64,000 bases of DNA from contig JAEYUW010000010.1 of the NCBI GenBank assembly GCA_023432225.1, positions 57,527-121,526 of the forward strand, read 5' to 3'. Made by a program: the position numbers and the translations under genes. The notes beneath the pieces are model-generated. The model was not told the DNA's origin. It saw only the letters and a list, made by a program, of their open reading frames with translations, and searched no databases. Source of the stretch: Verrucomicrobiota bacterium. Lineage in GTDB: Bacteria; Verrucomicrobiota; Verrucomicrobiia; Opitutales; Opitutaceae. This document shows positions 1 to 8,766 of the stretch, in pieces; positions within the stretch are counted from its first letter, which is position 1; each line of letters starts with the position of its first letter.

Positions 1-166
1 CCGTCGCGGTGCCGCGCGACCAGCACTCGCCGATGTTGGGGCATTGCGCGGATTGGCACACCGTGTGGAGCTTGCTCGATTCGACAAGGGCACGCGTGGC
101 TTTGTAGCCGGGGCCGGAGGGCAGCTTGGCGCGGAGCCAGTCGGGTTTGCGCGAGGTCGGTGTCAT
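1..166 (-). CDS. lipA: Lipoyl synthase, N-terminal part (cut by window edge)
   Basis: The first 55 codons of lipoyl synthase, the radical-SAM enzyme that inserts two sulfurs into protein-bound octanoyl groups. The start ATG is at 166-164 and the frame runs off the window at base 1. The translation begins MTPTSRKPDWLRAKLP and contains TVCQSAQCPNIGECW, whose three cysteines have the C-x4-C-x5-C spacing of the auxiliary 4Fe-4S cluster that donates sulfur. The radical-SAM CxxxCxxC motif would lie beyond the edge. It is downstream of lipB and the TPR gene on the same strand, and LipB makes the octanoylated substrate used by LipA, so a shared transcript is likely. Identification is firm despite truncation by the window edge. 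Confidence 0.93.
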   Translation of the reverse strand, partial: MTPTSRKPDWLRAKLPSGPGYKATRALVESSKLHTVCQSAQCPNIGECWSRGTAT

Positions 167-278
167 CGGGAGGAGATACGAAAGGACACGAAGGCGCCGG
201 AAGGACAAGTGGGTTTTGCGCGGCCGGCCGGCTATCGCGCGCGCTGATGGCGCGGCGGCGCCGGTTAATCGCGGATAA

Positions 279-2267
279 TCAACGAAGTTGCTCGCGCAGG
301 CGGCGCGCGTCGGCGTTGCCGGGCTGGAGTGTGAGGACGCGGTCGAGCGTCGTGCGGGCGGCGGCGGTGTCGCCGGCTTGCGCGAGGACGGCGGCGTAGT
401 TGAGCAGCAGGCCGGGATCGTCGCGGCGCAACTCGACGGCGGCGCGGAACTGCGCGACGGCTTCGGTGGGCCGGCCGGTGACGGCGAGCGCGGTGCCGTA
501 GTTGACGCGCGCGGTGAGGTTTTCGGGGGCGAGCGTGGTGGCGCGGGCGAGGTGTTCGAGCGCCTCGGTCTGACGACGCGTGGCGAACAGCGTGCTCGCG
601 AGATTGCAGTGCGCGGCCACGGAGTCGGGTTGCTCGGCGAGGAGCGCGCGGTTGATCGCCTCGGCTTCGGCGTAGCGACGGGCGCGGTGAAGCGCGCTGC
701 CGAGATTGAGGCGGGCGTCGGTGAGTTGCGGCTGGCGATGCAGGGCGGATTCGAAGCTCGCGATCGCCTCGTCGACGCGGCCGAGCGCGAGCAGGGCGTT
801 GCCGCGGTTGAAATGCGCGGCGGCGAGCGTCGGGTGTTGCGCGATCGCCAGATCGAACTCGTGCAGCGCGTCGCTCACGCGTCCGGCGCGCAGCAGCGCC
901 TGGCCATAGTTGTTGTGTGCGAAGGGAAACACCGGCTCGAGCGCCACGGCGTTCGCGAACGAATCGAGGGCGTTGGCGGAACGACCCGCGGCTTCGAGCG
1001 CAAGGCCGTGGTTGACCCAGGCACGGGCGTTGCGCGGCGCTTTCGCGATCACGTCGGACCAGAGCGCGAGGTCGGAGTGATAAGTGCGATTGCGGGCGTA
1101 GGTCGCGAGACCGGCGGCGAGCGCGAGCATCGCACAGACGTAAGGCGTGGCGCGCGGTTGCCAGCGATACGCGGCGAGGACGAAGAGCGTGACGATCACC
1201 GCGAGCGCCGCGTAGAGGCGGTGCTCGGCCATGAATTGCGAGGCGACGGGCACGACGCTCGAGCTCGGCGCGAGCAGGAGGAAAAACGCCGCGCCGGCAA
1301 AACCGAGTGAGGGACGCCGGACGAGAGCCCACAGCGTCGTGGCGAACAAGGCCAGCAGCGCCACCAGAGCGGCGAGCGCGCTCGCGGCGAATTCCGGCGG
1401 GCGTTGCCCGTAGTCGAAGACGAGCGGATGCGGCCAGAACGCGAGGCGCACGTAGCGCAGGATCGCAGCCGGTTGGGCGAGCGCGTAATCGAGCGCGGAG
1501 GCGGTGCCGAGTCCCGCAGTGCCGCCGCGGTTACCGAACACGGCGAGTAGCGCGCCGAGCAGCAGCCAGGTCGACGCGAGGGCGAGCAGCGGGCCGCGGA
1601 AGCGTTGCCACGTTTCGCGCCAGCTCACGGTGAGGAAGGCGCGGGCGTAGAGCGCGGCGAGGACCGGGACGACGACCGTCGTTTCCTTCGCCGCCATACC
1701 CGCGAGGCAGGCGAGGAAAGCGGCGGCGAACCAGCTGCGGGCGAAAGCGTAGAGCGTGCCGAACGCCAGCAGCGCCGCGAGCGATTCGGCGCGTTGCGAG
1801 AGATACGTGACCGACTCCGTTTGTAGCGGATGCAGCGCCCAGAGCGCGGCGATGGCGAGGGCGAGCCAATCGGCGTCGGCGCCGAACCGATCGCGCAGCG
1901 GGAGGGTGCGTAGCGTGCGTCGGACAAGGCCGAAGAGCAGCAGCGCGGCGGCCGCATGGATCGCGAGATTGACCGCGTGATAGCTCCAGACGGCGTGGGC
2001 GCTGAGCGCGTAGTTGAGCGCGAAGCTCAGATTGAGCAGGGGGCGGCCGGACACGGTGTCGCCGCCGACGGGCGGAGCGAGGGGGCCGGGCGCGAGCGGC
2101 CAGAGGTGACGAATCGATTCGTTCGCGGCGAGCGATGTGACGTCGTCGAACAGGAACGGCACCCCGAAACTGTTGCTCCACGCGAGGGTGATGGCGGCGA
2201 GCAGCAGCGCGAGGCCGAGGCGCACGCGGCGGTCGAGAGGCGCGGCGTCGGGCGTCGGTTGGCTCAT
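279..2267 (-). CDS. Membrane protein with C-terminal TPR repeats (TMTC/glycosyltransferase-like)
   Basis: A 662-residue protein. The first ~400 residues are hydrophobic, with many membrane segments, and include an HPLQTESVTYLSQRAESLA stretch typical of bacterial TMTC-like proteins (O-mannosyltransferase-like membrane domain plus TPRs). From about residue 413 to 650 there are seven consecutive 34-residue TPR units with the usual small residues and prolines at repeat ends. The ATG at 2267-2265 overlaps the lipB stop in an ATGA arrangement, which predicts translational coupling; this is why the start was placed here rather than at in-frame codons inside lipB. Glycosyltransferase activity is inferred only from family resemblance, and no substrate can be named. 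Its position between lipB and lipA is probably operon filler rather than a role in lipoylation. Confidence 0.85.
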   Translation of the reverse strand: MSQPTPDAAPLDRRVRLGLALLLAAITLAWSNSFGVPFLFDDVTSLAANESIRHLWPLAPGPLAPPVGGDTVSGRPLLNLSFALNYALSAHAVWSYHAVNLAIHAAAALLLFGLVRRTLRTLPLRDRFGADADWLALAIAALWALHPLQTESVTYLSQRAESLAALLAFGTLYAFARSWFAAAFLACLAGMAAKETTVVVPVLAALYARAFLTVSWRETWQRFRGPLLALASTWLLLGALLAVFGNRGGTAGLGTASALDYALAQPAAILRYVRLAFWPHPLVFDYGQRPPEFAASALAALVALLALFATTLWALVRRPSLGFAGAAFFLLLAPSSSVVPVASQFMAEHRLYAALAVIVTLFVLAAYRWQPRATPYVCAMLALAAGLATYARNRTYHSDLALWSDVIAKAPRNARAWVNHGLALEAAGRSANALDSFANAVALEPVFPFAHNNYGQALLRAGRVSDALHEFDLAIAQHPTLAAAHFNRGNALLALGRVDEAIASFESALHRQPQLTDARLNLGSALHRARRYAEAEAINRALLAEQPDSVAAHCNLASTLFATRRQTEALEHLARATTLAPENLTARVNYGTALAVTGRPTEAVAQFRAAVELRRDDPGLLLNYAAVLAQAGDTAAARTTLDRVLTLQPGNADARRLREQLR

Positions 2268-2956
2268 GCCGTCGCGCCGGCGAAAAACTCCGGCAGGCGC
2301 GCGCGGAACTCCTCGGCGAGCGCCTGTTTCACGGCGGCGAAATCGACGGGGCGGTGCAACTCGAGGTGCATCGAGGTCACGGTGCCGTCGGCCGCGGTGA
2401 TGCCGCAGGGGATGATGCCGGTGAAGGGCGCGAGGTCGGTGTTCACGTTGAGCGCGAAGCCGTGGAAGGTCGTCCATTTTTTCACCGCGACGCCGATGGC
2501 GGCGATCTTGCGTTTCTCGATCCAGATGCCGGTTTTCCCGGGGTTGCGACCGGCGGTGAGTCCGTAGCGCGCGACCGTGGCGATCATCACGTCTTCGAGG
2601 AAGCGCAAGTAGGCGTGCAGGTCTTTGCGCGGAGCGAGATTCACGATCGGGTAGCCGACGATCTGGCCCGGGCCGTGATAAGTGATGTCGCCGCCGCGGT
2701 TCGTCGTGACGACCTCAATGCCGCGACGCGCGAGTTCGGCGGGGTTCCAGAGGAGGTTTTGTTCAGCGCCGCGGCGCACGCCCATCGTGAAGACCGGATG
2801 GTGTTCCGTGAAGACGAGCGTGTCGGCCGCGCGGCCGTCGTTGCGGGCGGCGACGAGTTCTTCCTGCCGTCGCCAGGCGTCGGCATAGGCGGTGCGGCCC
2901 CAGTCGACGACGTCGAGCGCGAGGGAGTTTGACGGGGCGTGGGATTGGTCGGACAT
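2264..2956 (-). CDS. lipB: Octanoyl-ACP:protein N-octanoyltransferase
   Basis: LipB, 230 residues, transfers octanoate from acyl carrier protein to lipoyl domains of 2-oxoacid dehydrogenases and GcvH in the cytoplasm. Visible family motifs are the RGGDITYHGPGQ block in the first half, the KIAAIGVA segment carrying the catalytic lysine, and TGIIPCGI with the acyl-accepting cysteine. The start ATG at 2956-2954 gives MSDQSHAP and a normal family length; further upstream codons in the frame fall inside the preceding membrane protein gene and were rejected. It is 23 bases downstream of the DUF4010 gene and overlaps the TPR gene by four bases. lipA follows, so the octanoylation and sulfur-insertion steps are encoded together. 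Confidence 0.95.
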   Translation of the reverse strand: MSDQSHAPSNSLALDVVDWGRTAYADAWRRQEELVAARNDGRAADTLVFTEHHPVFTMGVRRGAEQNLLWNPAELARRGIEVVTTNRGGDITYHGPGQIVGYPIVNLAPRKDLHAYLRFLEDVMIATVARYGLTAGRNPGKTGIWIEKRKIAAIGVAVKKWTTFHGFALNVNTDLAPFTGIIPCGITAADGTVTSMHLELHRPVDFAAVKQALAEEFRARLPEFFAGATA

Positions 2957-2979
2957 CGGAGCGGAGGCGGGCGGTGGTT

Positions 2980-4275
2980 TCACCAGCCGAACCACAGGCA
3001 AGCGACACCGATGGCCATCGTGGCGCCGAGGACGGCGGTGACGTTGCGCCGGAGGATGGGCGAACCGAGCGTGAAGGCGAAGCCGGCTTTGAGGAGCGAG
3101 TTGGCGATGGCGGCCACGATGACGGCCTGCGTGGCGAGCAGCGGGAGGACGGTGCCGTCGTTGCGATTGTTCGCCATGAGCAGGGCGATCGCATCGAGGT
3201 CGGTCAGGCCGGAGACGAAGCTCAGCGGCAGCAGGCTGCTTTGCAGCTGGAGCGAGGTGGCGGCTTTCACGAGGAAGGCGACGGCTGCGTAGATGACGGC
3301 GAACTTGATCGAGACGCTCAGCGAAAGGGGATTGTGCAGCGTTGGCGGACTCACGGTGGAGTCGTCCTTGCCGAAGGCGAGAACGGCGATCGAATAAAGC
3401 AGACCCGGCACCGCCATCAGCCCGAAGGGGACGAGCAGCGAGAGCGCGAGTTCGCGGTTGATGACGCCGACGACGACCAGAATGCGCGCGAGCATGATCG
3501 TGCAGGCGAGCACGACGGCGACGGCGTAGCGGGCGGAGAGTGCGGGCTCGTCCTTGCTGCGACGGCTGAAGGCCAGCGTGGTCGCCGTGCTCGACGCGAG
3601 CCCGCCGAGCAGACCGGTCGCGGTGATGCCAGCGCTGCTGCCGAGAAAGCGCATCATCAAGTAACCGACGAAGCCGAGGCCGGAGATCAGCACGACCATC
3701 AGCCAGGTGGAGTAGGGATTGAAGGCGTCGAACGGGCCGTAGTTCTGGTTCGGCACGAGCGGCAGGATCACGCCGGTGATCGCGACGAACTGGAGCATCG
3801 CCCGGATGTCCCCGCCGGAGATCGTGCGCGTCCAGGCGTGGATCGTTTGCTTCAGACCGATGACGACCGCGGTGAGGCCGGCCAGCACGATGGCGGGCTC
3901 GGTGAATCCCCATTGCACGAGCGCGCCGATGAGACAGGTCAGCAACGAGGCGGCGAAGGTCGTGCTGCCGGGCGTGGAGCCGTTGCTGGCGGAACGCACG
4001 TGGCTGGCCGTCAGGTGCACGGCGACCACGGCGAGCAAGACGGGCAGGATGGCGGTGGAGTATTCACTCGTCAGGTGCGCGCCGATGCAGCCGAGCAAAG
4101 CCCAGAGCGTGTAGGTGCGCACGCCGCCGAAGTCTGCGGCACGATCCGGCTGACCGGATTGATCGATCCATTGGCGGATCAAACCGACCAAAGCGCCCAA
4201 GCAGGCGCTGACAACGATCGCGACAAGTAGCGGTGACACAGCGTCGCACGCTAGGCGCAAAGCGACTTGAAACAA
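2980..4275 (-). CDS. MgtC/DUF4010 family membrane protein
   Basis: A polytopic inner-membrane protein of up to 431 residues. The N-terminal ~130 residues match the MgtC/SapB domain (small-residue-rich helices, GLIRQW and RTYTLWALLGCIGA). The rest matches DUF4010, with repeated hydrophobic helices, the GGLASSTATTLAFSRRS segment and LSFVSGLTDLDAIALLMA. DUF4010 proteins are suspected transporters, but no substrate is established. The longest frame starts with TTG at 4275, and an in-frame GTG at 4239 is an alternative; neither has a convincing ribosome site, so the first dozen residues are uncertain. It heads the minus-strand lipB/TPR/lipA group and is divergent from the gene at 4412. Confidence 0.85.
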   Translation of the reverse strand: MFQVALRLACDAVSPLLVAIVVSACLGALVGLIRQWIDQSGQPDRAADFGGVRTYTLWALLGCIGAHLTSEYSTAILPVLLAVVAVHLTASHVRSASNGSTPGSTTFAASLLTCLIGALVQWGFTEPAIVLAGLTAVVIGLKQTIHAWTRTISGGDIRAMLQFVAITGVILPLVPNQNYGPFDAFNPYSTWLMVVLISGLGFVGYLMMRFLGSSAGITATGLLGGLASSTATTLAFSRRSKDEPALSARYAVAVVLACTIMLARILVVVGVINRELALSLLVPFGLMAVPGLLYSIAVLAFGKDDSTVSPPTLHNPLSLSVSIKFAVIYAAVAFLVKAATSLQLQSSLLPLSFVSGLTDLDAIALLMANNRNDGTVLPLLATQAVIVAAIANSLLKAGFAFTLGSPILRRNVTAVLGATMAIGVACLWFGW

Positions 4276-4411
4276 GCGTTTCCGGGTTGGCGCGAAGCGT
4301 TGGCCCGGCGGGGAAAGGCGGCGCGCAGCCCTGGATGGCCGCGTTCGCAGCGGTTACCGGCGTGAAATTGAGCTGACGGCACAAGCACGATCGCTCACGG
4401 TCGGAATCCGA

Positions 4412-4921
4412 ATGAAATTCTTACTTCGCGGTGTGCTCTGGAGCGTGGGAACTTGGTTGGTGCTGGCCGCGACGGCGCCGGGCCTCGCCGCCGCGACGCG
4501 CGCCTGGCTGATGCTAAATCCCGCGGCGGAAGACTCCCTGCTCGTGACCGATCCGGCCGAGCAGCAGCGATTGGAGAAAGGCGGCTGGGAAACCGATGCG
4601 GTGTTCGGGCTCTTCAGCGAGGGAGACGCGCGCCGCTCGGCCTTGCAGCGCTTGTTCAAGCAGGAGAAAGGGAACTCCTATCGGCTGCTGAGCGGGCGCG
4701 CCGACGAAGTCGAGGCCGCGAAACGCAGTGGCTTTCAGCTGGAAGGCGCGATGGGTTTTGTGGCGCTGACGCAGACCGCGCCCGAACTGGTGCCGGTGAA
4801 ACGCTTCAAAAAAGGCGAACGGTTGCTCTGGATCGCGGGAGCGCAGAATCAGGCTTGGGCGAAGGAGGCCGGCTGGCAGTTCGTGGGGGATGATTTCTGG
4901 GTGTTGCCCGACGGGAAATAG
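4412..4921 (+). CDS. Small secreted protein with internal repeats (possibly DUF5648-like)
   Basis: A 169-residue protein with a clear signal peptide: a hydrophobic stretch at residues 5-27 and likely cleavage after the alanine run near residue 28. The mature part contains three related segments in which an aromatic/leucine-rich strand is followed by a short charged helix ending in GW or GF: LEKGGWETDAVFG, AKRSGFQLEGAMGF and AKEAGWQFVGDDFW. This pattern resembles DUF5648-type lectin-like repeats, but the resemblance is weak and may be only structural. No enzyme motif was seen. It lies alone, divergent from the DUF4010 gene and 65 bases upstream of the lysS start. Confidence 0.7.
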   Translation: MKFLLRGVLWSVGTWLVLAATAPGLAAATRAWLMLNPAAEDSLLVTDPAEQQRLEKGGWETDAVFGLFSEGDARRSALQRLFKQEKGNSYRLLSGRADEVEAAKRSGFQLEGAMGFVALTQTAPELVPVKRFKKGERLLWIAGAQNQAWAKEAGWQFVGDDFWVLPDGK

Positions 4922-4986
4922 CCAGGTGGGTAGAACCCAATTTCCGTTTGCCCCCCGGCGGGCCGCGCCTAATCGTGCGCGGTTCC

Positions 4987-6483
4987 ATGAGCGAGAACCA
5001 GCAGGACATCACTCACGACCAGTTCGCCGTGCGGCGCCAAAAGCTGCAGGAAATGCGCGCGGGCGGCTTCGATCCGTTCCAAGCCAACGCGGCGCAAACG
5101 CACTTTTCGCAGGACGCCAAAGCGCTCTACGTCGACGGGCAGGATTACGTCGCGGCCGTCGCCGTCGCCGGGCGCCTGGTGACGTTCCGCGTGCAGGGCG
5201 GCAGCTCGTTCGTGAAGATCCAGGACCAGCAGGGCCAGATTCAGCTCTATTTTCGCAAGGACGTGCTCGGCGAGGAGCGCTACGGCGTGTTCAAGAAGCA
5301 ACTCGATCTCGGCGACATCATCGGCGTCACGGGCGCGCTCTTCAAAACCAAGACCGGCGAAATCACGGTGCGCGTCGACGCCTTCACGCTCGTGTCGAAG
5401 GCGCTGCGTCCGCTCCCGGAAAAGTGGCACGGTCTGACCGATCCGGAGCAGGTCTATCGCCAGCGCTACCTCGATCTGATCGTTAACGCCGAGTCGCGCG
5501 CGCGCCTGATGTTGCGCAGCAAGATCGTGGCGAGCATCCGCTCGACGCTCGCGAAGCGCAGCTTTTTCGAAGTCGAGACGCCGGTGCTCGAAGGCGTCGC
5601 GGGCGGCGCGGCGGCGCGGCCGTTCACGACGCACCACAACGCGCTCGGCGCGGACTTTTTCCTGCGCATCGCGCTCGAGCTGCGCCTGAAGCGCCTGCTC
5701 GTCGGCGGCTACGATCGCGTGTTCGAGATCGGCCGCGTGTTCCGCAACGAGGGCGTCTCGCGCAAGCACAACCCCGAGTTCACCATGCTCGAGGTCTATC
5801 AGGCTTACTCCGATTTCCAGGGCATGATGGAGCTGCTGAAGGCGATCTTCGCCGATCTGTGCCGCGACGTCATCGGCACGACCGAGATCAAGCACGCGGC
5901 GAGCGGCCAGATGATCAACTTCGCCGGCGAATGGCGCAGCGTGCGCTATTTCGACCTGATCGACGAGACGGCGGGCTTCGCGCTCAGCTCGTTCCGCGGC
6001 AAGCCGGAGTATCGGGACAAGGCGGTCGAGGCGTGCCAGAAGCTCGGCCTCGAAGTCCACGCCGGCTGGGAAACGCATGAGGTCGTGAATGAGATTTTCG
6101 GCAAGAAGATCGAGCCGACGCTGATTCAGCCGACGTTTGTCACGCATCTGCCGAAGGAGCTGTGCCCGCTCGCCAAGTTGAACAAGGAAGACCCGGGCCT
6201 GATCGACGTCTTCGAGTGCATCATCGGCGGCATGGAAGTGGCGCCGGCCTACTCGGAGCAGAACGATCCGTTCGTGCAGCGCGAGATGTTCGAGAAGCAA
6301 GTGGGCGAAGAGAAGCAGAACCTCGACACCGACTTCCTGCTCGCGCTCGAGCACGGCATGCCGCCCGCCGGCGGCATGGGCGTCGGCATCGACCGCCTCT
6401 GCATTTTGCTCACTGGCGCGGAGAGCATCCGCGATGTGATCTTGTTCCCGTCGCTCCGGCCCACGACCGCGCCGTCAGTCTAA
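4987..6483 (+). CDS. lysS: Lysyl-tRNA synthetase, class II
   Basis: LysRS of 498 residues, charging tRNA-Lys with lysine using ATP. An N-terminal OB-fold anticodon-binding domain (about residues 50-150, with GRLVTFRVQGGSSFVKIQD) is followed by the class II catalytic core. The family block GGAAARPFTTHHNAL, motif 2 (FRNEGVSRKHNPEFTMLE) and motif 3 (GMGVGIDRLCILLT followed by IRDVILFPSLRP) are all present. ATG at 4987 is chosen because the downstream sequence begins MSENQQD like other LysRS; an in-frame TTG at 4948 would add 13 unlikely residues. The length is normal. It appears to be its own transcription unit, with a repetitive region between it and the Lol permease. Confidence 0.97.
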   Translation: MSENQQDITHDQFAVRRQKLQEMRAGGFDPFQANAAQTHFSQDAKALYVDGQDYVAAVAVAGRLVTFRVQGGSSFVKIQDQQGQIQLYFRKDVLGEERYGVFKKQLDLGDIIGVTGALFKTKTGEITVRVDAFTLVSKALRPLPEKWHGLTDPEQVYRQRYLDLIVNAESRARLMLRSKIVASIRSTLAKRSFFEVETPVLEGVAGGAAARPFTTHHNALGADFFLRIALELRLKRLLVGGYDRVFEIGRVFRNEGVSRKHNPEFTMLEVYQAYSDFQGMMELLKAIFADLCRDVIGTTEIKHAASGQMINFAGEWRSVRYFDLIDETAGFALSSFRGKPEYRDKAVEACQKLGLEVHAGWETHEVVNEIFGKKIEPTLIQPTFVTHLPKELCPLAKLNKEDPGLIDVFECIIGGMEVAPAYSEQNDPFVQREMFEKQVGEEKQNLDTDFLLALEHGMPPAGGMGVGIDRLCILLTGAESIRDVILFPSLRPTTAPSV

Positions 6484-6582
6484 TTGCGGAATGCGGATTG
6501 CGGAGTGCGGATTGGCGTGCTGACCTCAGCCGCGCTTCGGGAACACATTCTGCAATCCGCAATCTGAACTCCGCAATTCCGC
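6483..6582. repeat. Inverted pair of TGCGGA-type repeats
   Basis: Between lysS and the Lol permease, bases 6483-6513 carry head-to-tail units of TGCGGA(A/T/G)T and bases 6551-6582 carry the same units on the other strand, ending in CAATTCCGC. The two arms can pair over most of their length with about 37 bases between them. There is no GTAG at the feet, so it is treated as a different repeat type from the palindromes elsewhere in the window. No T-tract follows, so it is not a standard terminator. Confidence 0.65.
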
Positions 6583-6583
6583 G

Positions 6584-7816
6584 ATGCCCTGGCCGATCTA
6601 CCTCGCCCTCAAGCAGCTCTTCCCGACGGGGCGGGTGTCGTTCTTCACGCTGATCTCGATCGTCGGTGTCGGACTCGGCGTGGCGTTGATGCTCGTGTCG
6701 ACGAGCGTCATGGGCGGCTTCGGGCATCAGATCCAGCGGATGATCATCGACACGCAGGGCGAGCTGCAGGTGCGCGCGCGCGGCGTGCTCGATCAACCGC
6801 TCGCCGCGGCGACCGAGGACGCGTTGAAGAAGCAAACCGGCGTGGCGAACTTCGCGCCGTTCGCGGCGGGGGTTGTGATGCTGGAGTTCCAGCGGCGCCC
6901 GGCCTTTCCCGCGATCACGGGTTTCGACGTCGAGCGGATGAAAGAAGTCATCCCGCTGCAGCGTTACCTCATCTCCGGCCGGCTCGACGATCTCGACGAC
7001 GACTCCGTCATCTTGAGCTCAATCCTCGCTCGTTCGCTCGGCGTGCGCGTCGGCGACAATGTGAGCGTCTATTCGCCGCTGATGATGGAGCGCTTGAAGG
7101 CCAACGAAGTCATGCTCCCGCGCGAAGTGCGCGTGGCTGGGATTTTTCAGATCGGCCACCAGCAACTCGACAGCTCCACGGTGTTGTGCTCGCTGCGGCT
7201 GATGCAGGATCTCTACGGTCTCGGGCACACGGTGCACGGCTACAACGTCCGCTTGAAAGCCGGTGCCGACGAATACGCCGTGGCCGCCGCGCTGAACGAC
7301 GCGCTGCCGCCGCAAGCCTACGCGCTCACGTGGTTCGAATCGAACGCCGACTTCCAGGCCGTGCTCAGCTTTGAGCGCAACATGATCTTCTTCCTGCTCA
7401 CGTTCATCATCGTCGTCGCGGCGTTCTCGATCACGAGTTCGCTGCTGATGTCGGTCGTGCGCAAGACGCGCGAGATCGGCCTGCTCGCGGCGATGGGCGG
7501 CAAGGCGCGCGACGTCGCGCTGTGTTTTTGCGCGCAGGGCCTCGTGATCGGCGCGGGCGGCACGGCGCTCGGGCTCGGGCTCGGCTTCGCGTTGCTGCAC
7601 TGGCGCGACAACGTCGTGCAGCTCATCGCGCGCTTCACGATGGGGCAGGAGGCGTTCGTGAAGTTCTACCAGTTCAGCTCGCTGCCCGCGCACACGGCGC
7701 CGAAGGACGTGGCGATCATCGTGGTCTTCTCGCTCGCTGCCGCGACGCTCGCAGGTCTGATTCCCGCCTGGCGCGCCGCGCGCCTGAAACCCGTGGAGGC
7801 GCTGCGCAGCGAGTGA
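6584..7816 (+). CDS. lolC: Lipoprotein-releasing ABC transporter permease (LolC/LolE family)
   Basis: A 410-residue inner-membrane permease of the MacB/LolCE type, which extracts outer-membrane lipoproteins for handover to LolA. It has one N-terminal membrane helix (about residues 17-43), a large periplasmic domain (about 45-265), and three C-terminal helices (about 270-292, 318-342 and 375-397), the last followed by IPAWRAARLKPVEALR, the signature end of FtsX-like permeases. The LolD-contacting MSVVRKTREIGLLAAMGG loop is present. Only one permease gene is seen, so a LolF-like homodimer is possible and the choice of C over E is not meaningful. The ATPase gene lolD follows, separated by 254 bases that contain a repeat. 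Confidence 0.92.
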   Translation: MPWPIYLALKQLFPTGRVSFFTLISIVGVGLGVALMLVSTSVMGGFGHQIQRMIIDTQGELQVRARGVLDQPLAAATEDALKKQTGVANFAPFAAGVVMLEFQRRPAFPAITGFDVERMKEVIPLQRYLISGRLDDLDDDSVILSSILARSLGVRVGDNVSVYSPLMMERLKANEVMLPREVRVAGIFQIGHQQLDSSTVLCSLRLMQDLYGLGHTVHGYNVRLKAGADEYAVAAALNDALPPQAYALTWFESNADFQAVLSFERNMIFFLLTFIIVVAAFSITSSLLMSVVRKTREIGLLAAMGGKARDVALCFCAQGLVIGAGGTALGLGLGFALLHWRDNVVQLIARFTMGQEAFVKFYQFSSLPAHTAPKDVAIIVVFSLAAATLAGLIPAWRAARLKPVEALRSE

Positions 7817-7835
7817 GCGCGCCAGGATCGAACCG

Positions 7836-8049
7836 ATGGCCACAAAAAGCACAAAGAGCGCAAAAAGGCTGAGCGAAAGAGTCCGGCGTGCCCTTGTAGG
7901 GCTCGACCTTGTGTCGAGCCTGGTCCGCGCGCGCGGCGCATGTCTCGGCTGGTCGCCAGGCCTCACACAAGGTGAGGCCCTACATTTTCGCTTCGACATC
8001 GCGCGGCCCGGCGACGGCCTTTTTGCGTTTTTTGTGCTTTTTGTGGCCA
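7836..8049. repeat. Long inverted repeat (GGCCACAAAAAGCACAAA type) enclosing a REPIN
   Basis: Bases 7836-7869 begin ATGGCCACAAAAAGCACAAA, and bases 8017-8049 are nearly the exact reverse complement, ending GTGCTTTTTGTGGCCA. The arms enclose a complete 88-bp palindrome pair (7896-7983). The same outer arms recur at 52654-52802 around a different inner element, so the outer repeat appears to be a separate unit into which, or beside which, REP-type elements have landed. It separates the Lol permease from lolD. Confidence 0.8.
7896..7983. repeat. REPIN-like palindrome pair, family A (88 bp)
   Basis: The left arm is GTAG followed by the hairpin GGCTCGAC/GTCGAGCC (7896-7920). The right arm, read on the other strand, is GTAG followed by GGCCTCAC/GTGAGGCC (7959-7983). 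The two loops (CCTTGTG and CACAAGG) are exact reverse complements, so the whole element can also fold as one long hairpin. Three more copies of the same length are at 28538, 38351 and 58824. Confidence 0.85.
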
Positions 8050-8070
8050 ATCCTTCTGGGGACCTCCGCC

Positions 8071-8751
8071 ATGTCTGACGCCGCGCCCGTCCTGCGCGCC
8101 GCTGGCGTGCGCAAAAATTACCGCAGCGGCGACGTCACGCTTGAGGTGCTGCGCGGCGTGGATGTCGCGATCGCGGCGGGCGAGAGCGTCAGCATTCGCG
8201 GCGAGTCCGGCTCGGGCAAAAGCACCTTGCTCAATTTGCTCGCTGGTCTCGATCGTCCGGGTGCAGGCGAGATTTTTTGGGGCGCCGAAGCGACGGCGAA
8301 ACTCACGTTGAGCGAGCTCACGGCGCGCCGCGGGCGGTTCCTCGGCATGGTTTTCCAGGCCTATTATCTGATCCCGGAAATCGACGCGCTTGCGAACGTC
8401 CTCATGGGCGCGCGCATGCTCGGTTTGCCGACGAGCGCGCAACGCGAACGCGCCGCTGCGCTGTTGAAGCGCGTGGGCCTCGGCGATCGCGGACATCACG
8501 TGCCGGCGCATCTTTCCGGCGGCGAGCGTCAGCGCGTGGCGGTGGCGCGGGCGTTGATGAACCGCCCGCCGCTGCTGCTGGCCGACGAGCCGACGGGCAA
8601 TCTCGATGAGCGCACGGGTGATGAAGTGATCAACCTGCTGCTCGAAGTCTGCGCCGAGGAGAAGACCGCGCTCGTGCTCGTCACGCACAACGCCGCGCAC
8701 GCGGCGAAGACGCAGCGGCAGCTGTTTCTACATCAGGGCTGCTGGCGCTGA
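8071..8751 (+). CDS. lolD: Lipoprotein-releasing system ATP-binding protein
   Basis: A 226-residue ABC ATPase that powers lipoprotein release with the upstream permease. Walker A is GESGSGKS (residues 44-51), the ABC signature is LSGGERQR (148-155), Walker B is LLLADEPTG (168-176) and the H-loop histidine is H206 in VLVTHNAAH. The MacB/LolD subfamily is indicated by the signature and by the linked permease. The ATG at 8071 was chosen because it begins MSDAAPVLRA just before the family's first strand; the frame is open further upstream but that part lies in the repeat. It is followed by a repeat and a Gfo/Idh/MocA gene, so co-transcription with lpxB is uncertain. Confidence 0.93.
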   Translation: MSDAAPVLRAAGVRKNYRSGDVTLEVLRGVDVAIAAGESVSIRGESGSGKSTLLNLLAGLDRPGAGEIFWGAEATAKLTLSELTARRGRFLGMVFQAYYLIPEIDALANVLMGARMLGLPTSAQRERAAALLKRVGLGDRGHHVPAHLSGGERQRVAVARALMNRPPLLLADEPTGNLDERTGDEVINLLLEVCAEEKTALVLVTHNAAHAAKTQRQLFLHQGCWR

Positions 8752-8766
8752 GGACGTGCGGGTCCG

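Noticed and set aside
288..1310. Long open frame on the plus strand opposite the TPR gene
   Set aside because: Composition is Arg/Gly/Ala/Glu-rich with no domain, and the opposite strand carries a clear TPR protein. Such mirrored frames are a by-product of GC-rich codon use.
2929..4230. Plus-strand frame of 433 codons opposite DUF4010 and lipB
   Set aside because: Low-complexity Glu/Arg/Gly/Asp/His sequence, a shadow of the membrane protein on the other strand.
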